DNA of 64,000 nt from DATJLY01 sp963729295 (GTDB lineage Bacteria; Pseudomonadota; Alphaproteobacteria; ATCC43930; CGMCC-115725), in contig CAVSNJ010000021.1 in the NCBI GenBank assembly GCA_963729295.1, forward strand, positions 62,001 through 126,000, written 5' to 3'. Of the stretch, positions 1-8,405 are shown one piece after another (the stretch's first letter is position 1; every line of letters begins with the position of its first letter). The notes under the pieces were generated by a model. That model did not search any database. It saw only the letters and a program-made list of their open reading frames with translations, and had not been told where the DNA came from. The position numbers and the translations under genes are program-made.

Positions 1-321
1 CCTGGCCGAGCGCCGCGCGTCGAACGATTCCGGGACGCGCGCGGCTTCGATCACCGCGACCTTGTGCGGGCGCATGTGCTGGTTCAAGGCGTTCCGCACC
101 GTGTCGGGCGGATAATCGCGCGGCAGATCGAGATGCGCCGCCTGCGCCAGCGCGTGGACGCCGGCATCGGTGCGGCCGGCGCCATGCACGACGACGCGCG
201 CGCCGCACAGCGCCTCGGCCGCTTCCTCAACGATCTGCTGCACCGAGAGGCCAAGCTTCTGGCGCTGCCAACCGACGAGGCCGGCGCCGTCATATTCGAG
301 CGTCAGCTTGAAGCGGGGCAT
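1..321 (-). CDS. truA: tRNA pseudouridine synthase A, N-terminal part (cut by window edge)
   Basis: Converts uridines 38-40 in the anticodon stem of many tRNAs to pseudouridine. Reading the minus strand from the ATG at 321 gives a protein starting MPRFKLTLEYDGAGLVGW. Around residue 45-55 it has the family catalytic motif GAGRTDAGVHA, whose Asp is the nucleophile. Only about 107 of the usual 250 or so residues are present; the C-terminus lies beyond position 1. The start overlaps the end of fmt by 19 bases, which indicates co-transcription in a def-fmt-truA operon, a common arrangement in Hyphomicrobiales. The frame is intact here, unlike its two upstream neighbours. Confidence 0.93.
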   Translation of the reverse strand, partial: MPRFKLTLEYDGAGLVGWQRQKLGLSVQQIVEEAAEALCGARVVVHGAGRTDAGVHALAQAAHLDLPRDYPPDTVRNALNQHMRPHKVAVIEAARVPESFDARRSAR

Positions 322-1231
322 GGCAGAAGCGTGCCTTTCGGCACGGCGAAGCCGCGCAGGAAGGCGGCGGTTTCGACCGGCGCGCGGCCGGCGCGCTGGA
401 GGACGAGCGGGCGCAGCGCCCCTTCGCCGCATTCGATCGCCAGCCGCTCGTCGATGACGGTGCCGGGCGCAGCGCCGGAAGATGCCACTGTCTCGGCCGC
501 GAGAATCCTGATGCGCTCCTTCGCCTCGAAGAAGATGCCGGGCTGCGGGTTCAAGGCGCGCACGGTGCGCTCGAGCTCGGCGGCCGGGCGGCGCCAGTCG
601 AGCCGCCCCTCCTCGCGCCCGATTTTCCTGGCATAGCTCGCGCCCGCTTGCGGCTGCGGCCGCGGCACAAGGCTGCCCGACGCGAGGCCGTCGAGCGCCA
701 GCCAGCATCAGGGCCGCGCCGCGCTCGGCCATGCGGTCGTAGAGGTCCGGCGCCGTGGTGCGCGGGCCCAATGGCATTTTCTCCGCGAGCACGATGGCGC
801 CGGTGTCGAGCCCCTCGTCCATGCGCATGATGGTGACGCCGGTCTCGGCATCGCCCGCCATGATGGCGCGCTCGATCGGCGCGGCACCCCGCCAGCGCGG
901 CAGGAGCGAGGCATGCACGTTGAGGCAGCCGAGGCGCGGCCCATCGAGCATCGCCTTGGGCAGGATCAGGCCATAGGAGGCGACGACTGCCGCATCGAGG
1001 CCGAGCGAAGCGAATTTTCGGGCCTCCTCGGGCCCGAGTTTTTCCGGCGTGAAGACGGGGATGCGCAATTCCTCGGCCGCACGTTCCGCCGGCGCGGCGA
1101 GCGGATTTCTGGCCGCGGCCCGCAGGACGCGCCGGCTGGCAATAGACGGCGGCAAGCTCGTGCGATGACGATGCCAGCGCGCGCAGGATGCGCTCGGCGA
1201 AGATCGGGGTCCCGAGGAATGCGAGGCGCAA
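303..1231 (-). pseudogene. fmt: Methionyl-tRNA formyltransferase, two frameshifts as sequenced
   Basis: Formylates initiator Met-tRNA using 10-formyl-tetrahydrofolate. The N-terminus reads MRLAFLGTPIFAERILRAL (TTG start at 1231, 16 bases after def). The hydrolase core, in a second frame, has LNVHASLLPRWRGAAPIERA and the motif GVTIMRMDEGLDTGAI. The C-terminal domain, in a third frame, has ASYARKIGREEGRLDW. The frame changes lie near 1107 and near 700. At the first, a few residues normally found between RPAGRGQK and the following helix are also missing. All conserved blocks survive, so sequencing indels are more likely than true decay of this important gene. An alternative start codon cannot be excluded because TTG is weak. 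Confidence 0.88.
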
Positions 1232-1246
1232 GCGCGGTCACGCGGC

Positions 1247-1772
1247 TCAGGCCGGGACCGGCGTCTTCTGGCGCTTCGCCTTGGCGAGCTTGCGCAGGAT
1301 GATGCTGCGTTTCAACGACGAGATGTGATCGACGAAGAGCACGCCTTCGAGATGGTCCATCTCGTGCTGGATGCAGGTGGCCAAAAGCCCCTCGGCGTCG
1401 AGCTCGCGGATCTCGTTCTCCTCGTCGAGATAGCGCAGCTTGATCGCGGCCGGGCGCTCGACATCGGCGTAATGCTCGGGCAGCGACAGGCAACCTTCCT
1501 GGATCGTGATCACCTTGTCCGAGCGCCACAGGATCTCGGGGTTGGCGATCTTCAAGGGCTGCGGCTTTTCGCCCTCGCGCGCGCAGTCGAGCACGATGAC
1601 GCGCAGCGCCACCCCGACCTGGGGCGCGGCAAGGCCGATGCCCGGCGCCTGGTACATCGTCTCCTGCATGTCGGCCATGAGCTTCTTGACGCGCGCATCG
1701 ACTTCGCGCGACCGGCCTCGCCTTCACTTTGAGGCGCGGGTCGGGCGCGGTGATGATCGACAGGATCGCCAT
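1247..1772 (-). CDS. def: Peptide deformylase, one frameshift near the N-terminus
   Basis: Metalloenzyme that removes the formyl group from nascent proteins. All three signature motifs are visible: GIGLAAPQVG, EGCLSLP and the metal site HEMDHLEGVLF (HExxH, with the Cys of motif 2 as third ligand). The first 21 residues (MAILSIITAPDPRLKVKARPV) read in another frame. Removing one base near 1708-1711 joins them to VDARVKKLMADMQETMYQAP, giving a normal length of about 174 residues. Start placed at ATG 1772; ATG 1781 is an alternative. It is the first gene of def-fmt-truA. The break is probably a sequence error, as the rest is fully conserved. Confidence 0.9.
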
Positions 1773-1835
1773 GGCGGCCATTTAGGTATGACGCGGCGCG
1801 GCCTTCGTCAACCCGGCTCCGGCGCCCCGCCGCGA

Positions 1836-1865
1836 GTGACAATTCCCGGTCCGCTTTGCGATAAT
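1836..1865 (+). promoter_or_regulatory. Candidate promoter of rmuC
   Basis: GTGACA at 1836-1841 and GATAAT at 1860-1865, 18 bases apart, resemble a sigma-70 promoter. Transcription would begin about 1872, the A of the proposed rmuC start codon, which implies a leaderless or nearly leaderless message. The gap between def and rmuC is only about 100 bases and the genes are divergent, so a promoter is expected here. Confidence 0.35.
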
Positions 1866-1871
1866 GCGAGC

Positions 1872-3155
1872 ATGGAGATCGGGCTCTGCGTCTTGGCGGT
1901 GGGCTTCGCGATGGCGGCGGCGGCGCTGGGCGTGCTGCTGGCGCGCGCACGGGGCGCGCGGCTTGCGGGTGCGGCGCAGCTTTCGAAGGCGCAGGCGAAG
2001 CGCCTCGGCGACCTCGAAACCGTCCTGACTCGGCGATGACCACTCGCCGCGAAGTGACCGACGCCGCGAAGGCAGCGGTCGTCGAACGGCGAAGCGTCTG
2101 TCGTCGAAGCTAATCGAGGAGCACAGCCGCGAAACCGCCGAGGCGAACAAGCAAGCGGAAGATCACTTCCGGCAGATTTCCGAAGCCTCGATCAGCACAT
2201 CGGCGACATGAAAAGAGCGCATGGCGAGCTGTCAGGCCAGGTCGAGGAGAAGGGCAAGCGTCATCGATACGTTGGTGCGCTCGCTGTCGAGCCCGGGCGG
2301 CGCCGGCCAGATCGCACGAGGTCGGCCTCGGCAACACGCTGAAAGAGATGGGGCTCGCAGCCGGGCGCGACTACGTGCTCGAAGCGACGACGACGGACGC
2401 AGCTCACCGGGCAGCGGCTCAGGCCCGACGCGCTTGTCTTCCTGCCCGCCAATAGCGCCATCATCATCGACTGCAAATCGTCGAAATATCTTTTGGAGAT
2501 CGCCGAGGCGGAAGGCGGCGAACCCGAGGACGGAAGCTTATGCGAGCTCGCCGAGCACCATGAATGGCCATCTCAATTCACTCGCGGGCAAAGACTATCG
2601 CGAACGCGGTGCAGACGCAATGGCGTGAGGCCGGACGCGCCGGCGAAATCGCTCACATATTCAGCATCATGTATTTGCCGAGCGAGGCGGCGCTCGAAAA
2701 GCTGAGCCGCGCTGACCCGGCGTTCTTCGCCAAGCGCGCGCGAAAAGCGGAAATCATCCCGGCCGGGCCGACCGGGCTCCATTGCGCCTCTCGCTCGCCG
2801 CCGCCGGAGATCATGAAGGAACGCCAGATCGAGAACCAGCAGCGGATCGTCGAGTGCAGCGCGGGCGCTGCTCGAAGCGATAGCCGTCGCGCTCGGTTAT
2901 GCCGGCGCTGTCGGCAAGGGCCTGCGCGGCGCGGCGGAAACGTTCGAGAAATTCACGAGATCGGTGAACGGCCGTCTCCTGCCGCGGGCGCGCAAGCTCG
3001 TCGGACTCGGTGTCAAGCCGGACAAAGGCCTGCCGGCAAACCTCCCCGCCTATACGGTGATGAGCCAGGAAGGCGATCAACTCATCGAAGGCGAGGCCGA
3101 GGAAGTGGCCGATGAGCCGGCCGCACCGCCGGTGCCGCGCCTCATCGCGGACTAG
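1872..3155 (+). pseudogene. rmuC: RmuC-family DNA recombination protein, many frameshifts
   Basis: RmuC proteins are predicted membrane-anchored nucleases that limit DNA inversions. Fragments in three frames make one collinear protein. It has an N-terminal membrane segment (MEIGLCVLAVGFAMAAAALG), a short coiled-coil stretch rich in Glu, Lys and Gln, then the RmuC domain with GLGNTLKEMGL, GRDYVLEATTTD, LRPDALVFLP and the nuclease-like IIIDCKSSKYLLEIAE. HLNSLAGKDY, GEIAHIFSIMYLPSEAALE and the tail GKGLRAAAETFEKF follow. At least six indels are needed between 2030 and 2900; the last 85 residues (to TAG 3155) are open. Length after joining (about 425) is normal. Error and true decay cannot be told apart here, but the broken def and fmt next door favour error. 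Confidence 0.85.
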
Positions 3156-3158
3156 AGC

Positions 3159-3686
3159 GTGCTCGGCGCCGCGCTCAAGGACTGGCACGATTTCTACGTG
3201 CTCATGGGCGGCGCCGCGGCGACGCTTGTCGGCCTCACCTTCGTCGCCGCCTCGATCGGCGTCGGCGTCCTGAAGCAGGAGCACGAGGCCGGGCTCAAGG
3301 CCTTCATCACGCCGACCGTGGTGCATTTCGCGGCGATTCTGACGGCCTGCCTGCTCATCCTCGCGCCGTTCGCGAGCGTGACATTGCTCGGCGCCGTGCT
3401 CGCGGCCGAGGGGATCGTCGGCGTCGCCTATAGCGTAAGCGTCCTCATCCACATCCGCCGCCACGATTTCGCCGTGACACTCGTCCTTGTCGACCGGGTG
3501 TGGTACGCAGCCGCGCCGGTCGTCGCCTATGCCGTGTTCGCCGGCGCGGCCGGCGCGCTCGCGAGCGGCGCGAAGACGAGCCTCGTCGTGCTGGCGTGCG
3601 GGCTCGGGCTCTTGCTGCTCGCCGGCATCCGCAACGCCTGGGACATGGCGCTCTGGATCATGATGCGGCCGCGCGACAAGGACTGA
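3159..3686 (+). CDS. Conserved hypothetical membrane protein, 175 aa
   Basis: Starts with GTG 3 bases after the rmuC stop, so probably co-transcribed with it. About five hydrophobic segments are visible: residues 15-38 (GGAAATLVGLTFVAASIGVG), 50-75, 78-100, 112-135 and 140-160. The ends are charged and the tail is MMRPRDKD. No enzymatic motif was recognised. The intact frame begins exactly where the frameshifted patch on its left ends. The function is unknown; the layout resembles small integral membrane proteins that often accompany rmuC or housekeeping loci in alphaproteobacteria, but this is only context. Confidence 0.75.
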   Translation: MLGAALKDWHDFYVLMGGAAATLVGLTFVAASIGVGVLKQEHEAGLKAFITPTVVHFAAILTACLLILAPFASVTLLGAVLAAEGIVGVAYSVSVLIHIRRHDFAVTLVLVDRVWYAAAPVVAYAVFAGAAGALASGAKTSLVVLACGLGLLLLAGIRNAWDMALWIMMRPRDKD

Positions 3687-3689
3687 GCC

Positions 3690-4286
3690 TCACTCGTCCT
3701 TGACCAACTGGCGCGCGGCAAGCGCGGCCGAGAGCGTGCCCTCGTCGAGATAATCGAGCTCGCCGCCCAGCGGCACGCCATGCGCGAGCCGCGAGACGCG
3801 CACGCCGAGGGGCGCCAGGCGGTCGGCGATGTAGTGCGCCGTCGTCTGACCCTCGACGGTCGCATTCAAGGCGAGGATGACTTCGCGCGCCGGACCCGAT
3901 CTGACGCGCTCCAAGAGCCCGGCGATGCGCAGCTCCTCGGGCCCAACGCCTTCGAGCGCGGAGAGCGTGCCGCCCAGCACGTGATAGCGGCCCTTGTAGG
4001 CGCCCGAGCGCTCGATCGCCCACAAATCGGCCACTTCCTCGACGACGCAGACGAGATCGCCCTCGCGGCGCGGGTCGCGGCAGAGGGCGCACGGATCGGC
4101 CGCATCGAGATTGCCGCAGACCGAGCACGGCCGCACCTGGCGCGCGGCCGCGGTGAGCGCGAGCGCCAACGGCTCCATCAGCGCCTCGCGCCGCTTCAAG
4201 AGGTAGAGCGCCGCACGCCGCGCCGAGCGCGGGCCCAAGCCCGGCAGCTTCGCCAACAGTTCGACGAGACGGTCGAGCTCGGTCAT
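3690..4286 (-). CDS. recR: Recombination mediator RecR
   Basis: RecR, with RecO and RecF, loads RecA at single-stranded gaps. At 198 residues it has the family's usual length. Visible in order: the N-terminal helix-hairpin-helix region with KLPGLGPRSARRAALYLL (residues 14-31), the four-cysteine zinc site CSVCGNLDAADPCALC (55-70), the Toprim segment VCVVEEVADLWAIERSGAYK, then YHVLGGTLSALEGVGPEEL, and a C-terminal Walker-like region. Its ATG (4286) lies one base from the ybaB stop, so dnaX-ybaB-recR form a tight operon, as in many bacteria. Confidence 0.97.
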   Translation of the reverse strand: MTELDRLVELLAKLPGLGPRSARRAALYLLKRREALMEPLALALTAAARQVRPCSVCGNLDAADPCALCRDPRREGDLVCVVEEVADLWAIERSGAYKGRYHVLGGTLSALEGVGPEELRIAGLLERVRSGPAREVILALNATVEGQTTAHYIADRLAPLGVRVSRLAHGVPLGGELDYLDEGTLSAALAARQLVKDE

Positions 4287-4610
4287 TCAGAACGGCAGCT
4301 TCATCCCGGGCGGGAGCGAAAGGCCGCCGGTGAGCTTCTTCATCTCGTCGGCCATGTGCGCCTCGACATGCGCCTTGGCGTCGTTGAAGGCGGCGAGGAT
4401 CAAATCTTCCAGCACCTCGGTCTCGTTCGGATCGACCAGGGATTTGTCGATCTTGAGGCGGCGCATCTCGCCCTTGCCGTTCAACGTCACCTGCACCATG
4501 CCGCCGCCCGAGGCGCCCGACAGCTCGACCTGCTCGAGCTTCGCCTGCAGCTCGGCCATGCGCTCCTGCATCTGCTGCGCCTGCTTCATCATCTGGCCCA
4601 GGTTCTTCAT
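4287..4610 (-). CDS. ybaB: Nucleoid-associated protein YbaB/EbfC
   Basis: Small dimeric DNA-binding protein of 107 residues, usual for the family. The N-terminal helix is Met- and Gln-rich (MKNLGQMMKQAQQMQERMAE). The conserved middle has GGGMVQVTLNGKGEMRRLKI and SLVDPNETEVLEDLILAAFN. The Gly-rich tail with GLSLPPGMKLPF is typical. It lies between dnaX and recR; its start codon overlaps the dnaX stop by one base. Role in the cell (nucleoid organisation, gene expression) is known from homologues, not shown by this sequence. Confidence 0.96.
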   Translation of the reverse strand: MKNLGQMMKQAQQMQERMAELQAKLEQVELSGASGGGMVQVTLNGKGEMRRLKIDKSLVDPNETEVLEDLILAAFNDAKAHVEAHMADEMKKLTGGLSLPPGMKLPF

Positions 4611-6343
4611 CAGGCCTCGTCTCCTTCGCTCTCTTCGTCAAGCGCGGCAGGCGCGGGCGCCGCCGGGTCTTCGATCTCGCGCACCGATTCGATGCGCGCG
4701 CCGGGGAACGCGTCGAGCACGGCGCGCACCAGCGGGTCTTGCGCCGCCGCGTTCGTCATCTCGCGCTCGCGCGCCTCGTGCTCCTCGCGCAAGGTGGCGC
4801 GGCCAGGCTCGTCCGAGACGCTCACCACCCAGCGCCGCCCGGTCCATTCCGTGAGGAGCTGGCCGAGGCGATTCGACAGATTTTGCGGCGCGGCCTCGGT
4901 CGGGCGCAGCTCGATCCGGCCCGGCTCGAAGCGCACCAGATGCACGTTGGCGTAAAGGTGCACGCGCAGCTGCGCCTCACGATGCTGCTCGAACAGCTCC
5001 AGCACTTCGAGGAAGCTCGTGGGATTGGGCAGCTCCGGGCGCGGCGCCGGCTCGGGCGCGGCGGCGGGCGCGAGGACACGCGCCGGCTCGGCGGCGGCCA
5101 TCGCGCGCGCGACGGGCGAGGCAGGCTGAGGCGCGAGCGTTGGCCGCGGCGCGGGCGATGCGGCCGGCGCAGGCATCGGCGCGCGGCCATCAAGACTCTT
5201 CGCCAATTCCGCCGGGCTCGGCAGCTCGGCGACATAGGCGAGCCGCACCAGCACCATCTCGGCCGCCTCGATCGTCGAAGGCGCGGCCTGCGCCTCGGAA
5301 ATGCCCTTCAAGATCATCTGCCAGGCGCGCGCGAGCGCCGGGATCGAAAGCTGCTCCGCAAGCGCCAATCCCCTCGCGCGGTCGCCTTCGAGCGCGGCGT
5401 CGCCCTCGCCCGCCGCCGGCGTGAGCTTGAGGCGCGTCAGGAAATGCACGAGCTCCAAAAGGTCCTGCAGCACGATGATGGGATCGGCGCCGCCTTCGTA
5501 AAGCGCCGCCATCTGCGCGAGCGATCCGGCGGCGTCGCCGCGCAAGGCCGTCTCGAGCAGGTCGAAGACCAGGCCGCGGTCGGCGACGCCGAGCATGTCG
5601 CGCACCTGCGTCTCGGCGATCGCGGTGCCCGACAGCGCGATCGCCTGGTCGAGGATCGAGAGCCCGTCGCGTACCGAGCCGTCGGCCGCGCGCGCGATCA
5701 AGGCGATCGCCGCTGGTTCGGCGGCAACGCCTTCGGCCTTCGCCACCTTGGCGTAATGCTCGGCCAGGATCTCGGCCGGCACGCGGCGCAGCGAGAAGCG
5801 CTGGCAGCGCGACAGAACGGTGAGCGGCAGCTTCTGGATCTCGGTCGTGGCGAAGATGAATTTGACGTCGGGCGGCGGCTCCTCGAGCGTCTTCAGAAGG
5901 GCGTTGAAGGCGTTCTTCGACAGCATGTGCACTTCGTCGATGATATAGACCTTGTAGCGCGCCGAGACCGGGCGATAGCGCACGCCTTCGGTGAGCTCGC
6001 GGATGTCGTCGACGCCGGTGCGCGAGGCCGCGTCCATCTCGAGCACGTCGACATGCCGGTCCTCGGCGATGGCGCGGCACGGCTCGCACACCCCGCACGG
6101 CGAGACGGTCGGACCGCCCTTGCCGTCGGGCCCGATGCAGTTCAGCGCGCGCGCGATGATGCGCGCGGTCGAGGTCTTGCCGACGCCGCGCACGCCCGAC
6201 AGGATGAAGGCGTGCGCGATGCGCCCGCTCTCGATCGCGTTCGTGAGGGTACGGACCATCGCCTCCTGGCCGATCAGTTCGGCAAAGCGGCTCGGCCGGT
6301 ATTTGCGCGCCAGCACGCGGTAGGCGCTGCCTGGCTCGCTCAT
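4610..6343 (-). CDS. dnaX: DNA polymerase III subunits gamma/tau
   Basis: Clamp-loader ATPase that ties the replicative polymerase to the helicase. Of 577 residues, the first 360 or so are the AAA+ part: LIGQEAMVRTL, Walker A GVRGVGKTSTARI (residues 50-62), a zinc site with Cys at about 69, 82, 85 and 88, DEVHML Walker B with ALLKTLEEPPP, and sensor 1 with the SRCQRF arginine finger. A Pro/Ala-rich linker (about 400-450) leads to the tau-type C-terminal domain. No obvious slippery A-run for a short gamma form was seen. First gene of dnaX-ybaB-recR, with the SRP RNA directly upstream. Confidence 0.97.
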   Translation of the reverse strand: MSEPGSAYRVLARKYRPSRFAELIGQEAMVRTLTNAIESGRIAHAFILSGVRGVGKTSTARIIARALNCIGPDGKGGPTVSPCGVCEPCRAIAEDRHVDVLEMDAASRTGVDDIRELTEGVRYRPVSARYKVYIIDEVHMLSKNAFNALLKTLEEPPPDVKFIFATTEIQKLPLTVLSRCQRFSLRRVPAEILAEHYAKVAKAEGVAAEPAAIALIARAADGSVRDGLSILDQAIALSGTAIAETQVRDMLGVADRGLVFDLLETALRGDAAGSLAQMAALYEGGADPIIVLQDLLELVHFLTRLKLTPAAGEGDAALEGDRARGLALAEQLSIPALARAWQMILKGISEAQAAPSTIEAAEMVLVRLAYVAELPSPAELAKSLDGRAPMPAPAASPAPRPTLAPQPASPVARAMAAAEPARVLAPAAAPEPAPRPELPNPTSFLEVLELFEQHREAQLRVHLYANVHLVRFEPGRIELRPTEAAPQNLSNRLGQLLTEWTGRRWVVSVSDEPGRATLREEHEAREREMTNAAAQDPLVRAVLDAFPGARIESVREIEDPAAPAPAALDEESEGDEA

Positions 6344-6366
6344 GGCGCCTCCACGAAAGGCGAAGG

Positions 6367-6467
6367 TGGGAGACCGGCCCTCGACCCAGGCCGAAACTCG
6401 TTACGGCTGCTTCCTTCCGGACCTGACCGGGTTGGCGAGGGACCTGTCCGAAGCCAGCCTCCCGGAG
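6367..6467 (-). ncRNA. ffs: Signal recognition particle RNA (4.5S, small bacterial type)
   Basis: The minus strand carries the invariant SRP core GGTCAGGTCCGGAAGGAAGC (apical loop GGAA with the symmetric and asymmetric internal loops that bind Ffh). The ends pair: GGGAGGCTGGC near 6463-6453 with GGCCGGTCTCCC near 6378-6367, closing one long hairpin of about 100 nt. It lies 24 bases upstream of dnaX on the same strand, a common position in alphaproteobacteria. The exact ends are estimated from the pairing. Confidence 0.93.
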
Positions 6468-6469
6468 CC

Positions 6470-6500
6470 ACTATATCAGGACCGGCCCGGCGCCGCGCAA
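6470..6500 (-). promoter_or_regulatory. Candidate promoter of the SRP RNA
   Basis: On the minus strand TATAGT occupies 6475-6470, about 7 bases before the predicted RNA 5' end. A TTGCGC lies about 19 bases further upstream. Spacing is one to two bases longer than ideal, so the -35 assignment is tentative; the -10 is convincing by position. Confidence 0.4.
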
Positions 6501-6572
6501 GGACGGGCTCGCCGGGCCCTCTGTGCGCCGCGCGCGCGTGACGCGGCGGCTCAGAGCGCCTAAAAAGCGAAT

Positions 6573-7481
6573 ATGGACCGGGTGAATTTCTATGCCGGCG
6601 GGGCGCTCGACCGCGCCGGGATGCGCAGAAAGGACCGCGAATGGGTGGCGTCGCTCCTCGCCGGAAGCGCCGCCCGCTTCGTGCCGTTGTGGCGCGGGCA
6701 AAATCTCGTCATGAGCGGCACGGACGCCGAGCCGCGCGCGGCGTTCTTGCGCCGCGCCGAGATCGCGGAGATCGGCGGCGAGCCAGTTCTGCTCGGGCTC
6801 GACGGCGACACGGCCTATTTCGCGCTCGATCTTTCGCACGCGGCGGCGCCGCTTGCGGCGCTCGCTCCGGGCGCGCCTGGCGAGTTCACCGATCTGCGCC
6901 GGGTCGGGCCGCTCATGCCGCGCGCGGAAGGCTCGCTCCTCGCTTATGCGCGCGGCATATCCTACTGGCACGAGCGGCATCGTTTCTGCGGCGTGTGCGG
7001 CCAGCCGACCGCGAGCGAGGAAGGCGGGCATGTGCGGCGCTGCACCGACGCCTCCTGCGGCGCTTCGCATTTTCCGCGCACCGATCCCGCCGTCATCATG
7101 CTCGTCCATGACGGCGAGCGCTGTCTTTTGGGCCGCAAGCCCGAATGGCCGAACGGCATGCATTCGACGCTCGCGGGGTTCGTCGAGCCGGGCGAGAGCC
7201 TCGAGGAGGCGGTGGCGCGCGAGGTGTTCGAGGAGACCGGGATCGAGGTGGACGAAGTGATCTATCACTCGTCGCAGCCGTGGCCGTTCCCGGCCTCGCT
7301 CATGCTTGGATTTCACGCCCGCGCGAGAAGCCGCGCCATCACGGTCGATCCCGAGGAATTGGAACACGCCGCATGGTACGAGCGCGGATTCCTGCTCGGG
7401 CGCAACGACGACGACGCATTGCGCCTGCCGCGGCGCGATTCGATCGCGCGCCGCCTCGTCGAGGATTGGCTCAGGCGCTGA
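6573..7481 (+). CDS. nudC: NADH pyrophosphatase (NAD-capped RNA decapping Nudix hydrolase)
   Basis: Hydrolyses NAD(H), and in homologues removes NAD caps from RNA. The 302-residue protein has an N-terminal beta domain, a zinc ribbon with paired Cys at CGVCGQ and CTDASC (about 134-158), and the Nudix box GFVEPGESLEEAVAREVFEE followed by TGIEVDE (about 205-227). The NudC signature SQPWPFPASLM follows, which distinguishes NudC from other Nudix proteins. Divergent from the SRP RNA/dnaX unit, and its last 11 bases overlap the convergent DUF2218 gene. Confidence 0.95.
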   Translation: MDRVNFYAGGALDRAGMRRKDREWVASLLAGSAARFVPLWRGQNLVMSGTDAEPRAAFLRRAEIAEIGGEPVLLGLDGDTAYFALDLSHAAAPLAALAPGAPGEFTDLRRVGPLMPRAEGSLLAYARGISYWHERHRFCGVCGQPTASEEGGHVRRCTDASCGASHFPRTDPAVIMLVHDGERCLLGRKPEWPNGMHSTLAGFVEPGESLEEAVAREVFEETGIEVDEVIYHSSQPWPFPASLMLGFHARARSRAITVDPEELEHAAWYERGFLLGRNDDDALRLPRRDSIARRLVEDWLRR

Positions 7482-7770
7482 GCCGGCGCCATTCGATCGT
7501 CGGCGGAGCGCGGAAGGCAAAGCGCGTCAGGTGCCGCGTGACGACGCCTTCGAGCTCGGCCAATTGCTGCGGATCGGGCGCCTCGGCCTTGAGCACGAGC
7601 CGGTCGGAGGCGGCCTCGAGCCGGCACAGGCCCGTGGGGAAGGCGATGGTGCCGTTCCCCTCCCAGCGATAGACCGAGAGGCGATGCTCGAAATGGCGGC
7701 AGAGCTGCGTCATGTAGCGCTGCGCCAAAGGCGTCGCGACCAGCGCCTCGGAGCGCGCGGGCCCGGCCAT
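7471..7770 (-). CDS. DUF2218 domain protein
   Basis: A 99-residue protein recognised from the pattern RYMTQLCRHFEHRLSVYRWE, then IAFPTGLCRLEA, then LEGVVTRHLTRFAFR. These are typical of the DUF2218 family (often near siderophore or stress genes; function unproven). Its ATG overlaps the stop of the PadR-family gene by one base (TGATG), so the two are translationally coupled and DUF2218 is likely under PadR control. The end overlaps nudC convergently. Confidence 0.8.
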   Translation of the reverse strand: MAGPARSEALVATPLAQRYMTQLCRHFEHRLSVYRWEGNGTIAFPTGLCRLEAASDRLVLKAEAPDPQQLAELEGVVTRHLTRFAFRAPPTIEWRRLSA

Positions 7771-8327
7771 CAGCTCCGCTCCACGGTCTGCGCCGCGGCA
7801 TCGAGCGCGCTCGTCACGGCGTCGATCTGTGCGTCCGAAAGCGGCCCGCGCGAAAGCCGCATCCTGAGCGCCAGGCGCAAATTCTGCATCGCGCGCACGA
7901 TCTGCGGCGCGGGGCCGCCGCCCTGGGCGGTGCGCACCTCGGTCATGCGGGCGAAGAGCGCGTCGACCGCCGCCTTGTTGGCCGCGAGCGCCGCCTCGCC
8001 TTCGGGGGTGATGGCGTAGAGCTTCTTGCCGCCCTCTTCGGAGACGCGCGTGTGGCCGAGCTCCTCGAGCAGCGTGAGGGTCGGGTAGATCACGCCGGGG
8101 CTCGGGCTGTAGGCGCCGCCGAGGCGGTCCTCGATCTCCTTGATGATCTCGTAGCCGTGGCGCGGCTTTTCCGCGATCAGGCCCAACAGCACGAGGCGCA
8201 GGTCGCCCTGGTCAAAGATCCGGCCGCGCCCGCCGCGCATGTGGCGAAAACCCGGCTCGCCGCGCCGTCCGGCCCAGTCGCCCCGCATGTGGCGGTGGCC
8301 ATGGCCGGAATGGTTTTTGTGAAACAA
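7770..8327 (-). CDS. PadR-family transcriptional regulator
   Basis: Winged-helix repressor family. After a His/Gly/Arg-rich N-terminal stretch, the PadR domain reads LRLVLLGLIAEKPRHGYEII (about 50-69), then PSPGVIYPTLTLLEELGH and KLYAITPEGEAAL. The C-terminal helices would dimerise. I chose TTG 8327 because AAGGAG (8340-8335) sits 7 bases upstream. The in-frame ATG at 8354 is also possible but lies inside the large palindrome and has no ribosome site. His-rich N-terminus (HKNHSGHGHRH) suggests metal response, as an inference. Couples to DUF2218 downstream. Confidence 0.88.
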   Translation of the reverse strand: MFHKNHSGHGHRHMRGDWAGRRGEPGFRHMRGGRGRIFDQGDLRLVLLGLIAEKPRHGYEIIKEIEDRLGGAYSPSPGVIYPTLTLLEELGHTRVSEEGGKKLYAITPEGEAALAANKAAVDALFARMTEVRTAQGGGPAPQIVRAMQNLRLALRMRLSRGPLSDAQIDAVTSALDAAAQTVERS

Positions 8328-8345
8328 AGCTACACTCCTTTGGTT

Positions 8346-8377
8346 AGACTGCATTTAGATATATCTAACTGCAGTCT
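8346..8377. promoter_or_regulatory. 32-base palindrome, likely PadR operator
   Basis: AGACTGCA at 8346-8353 is the exact inverse of TGCAGTCT at 8370-8377, and TTAGATATATCTAA (8355-8368) fills the centre. Only one pair (8354/8369) does not match. It lies just upstream of the Shine-Dalgarno of the PadR gene, where a self-repressing PadR would bind; the AT-rich centre could also hold the -10. This is a position-based inference. Confidence 0.7.
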
Positions 8378-8405
8378 GAGTCAAGGGGGTGTTTCGCGGA
8401 AAAAT

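Noticed and set aside
4739..6541. 600-residue plus-strand frame opposite dnaX.
   Set aside because: Composition is a shadow of dnaX; it would also cross the SRP RNA.
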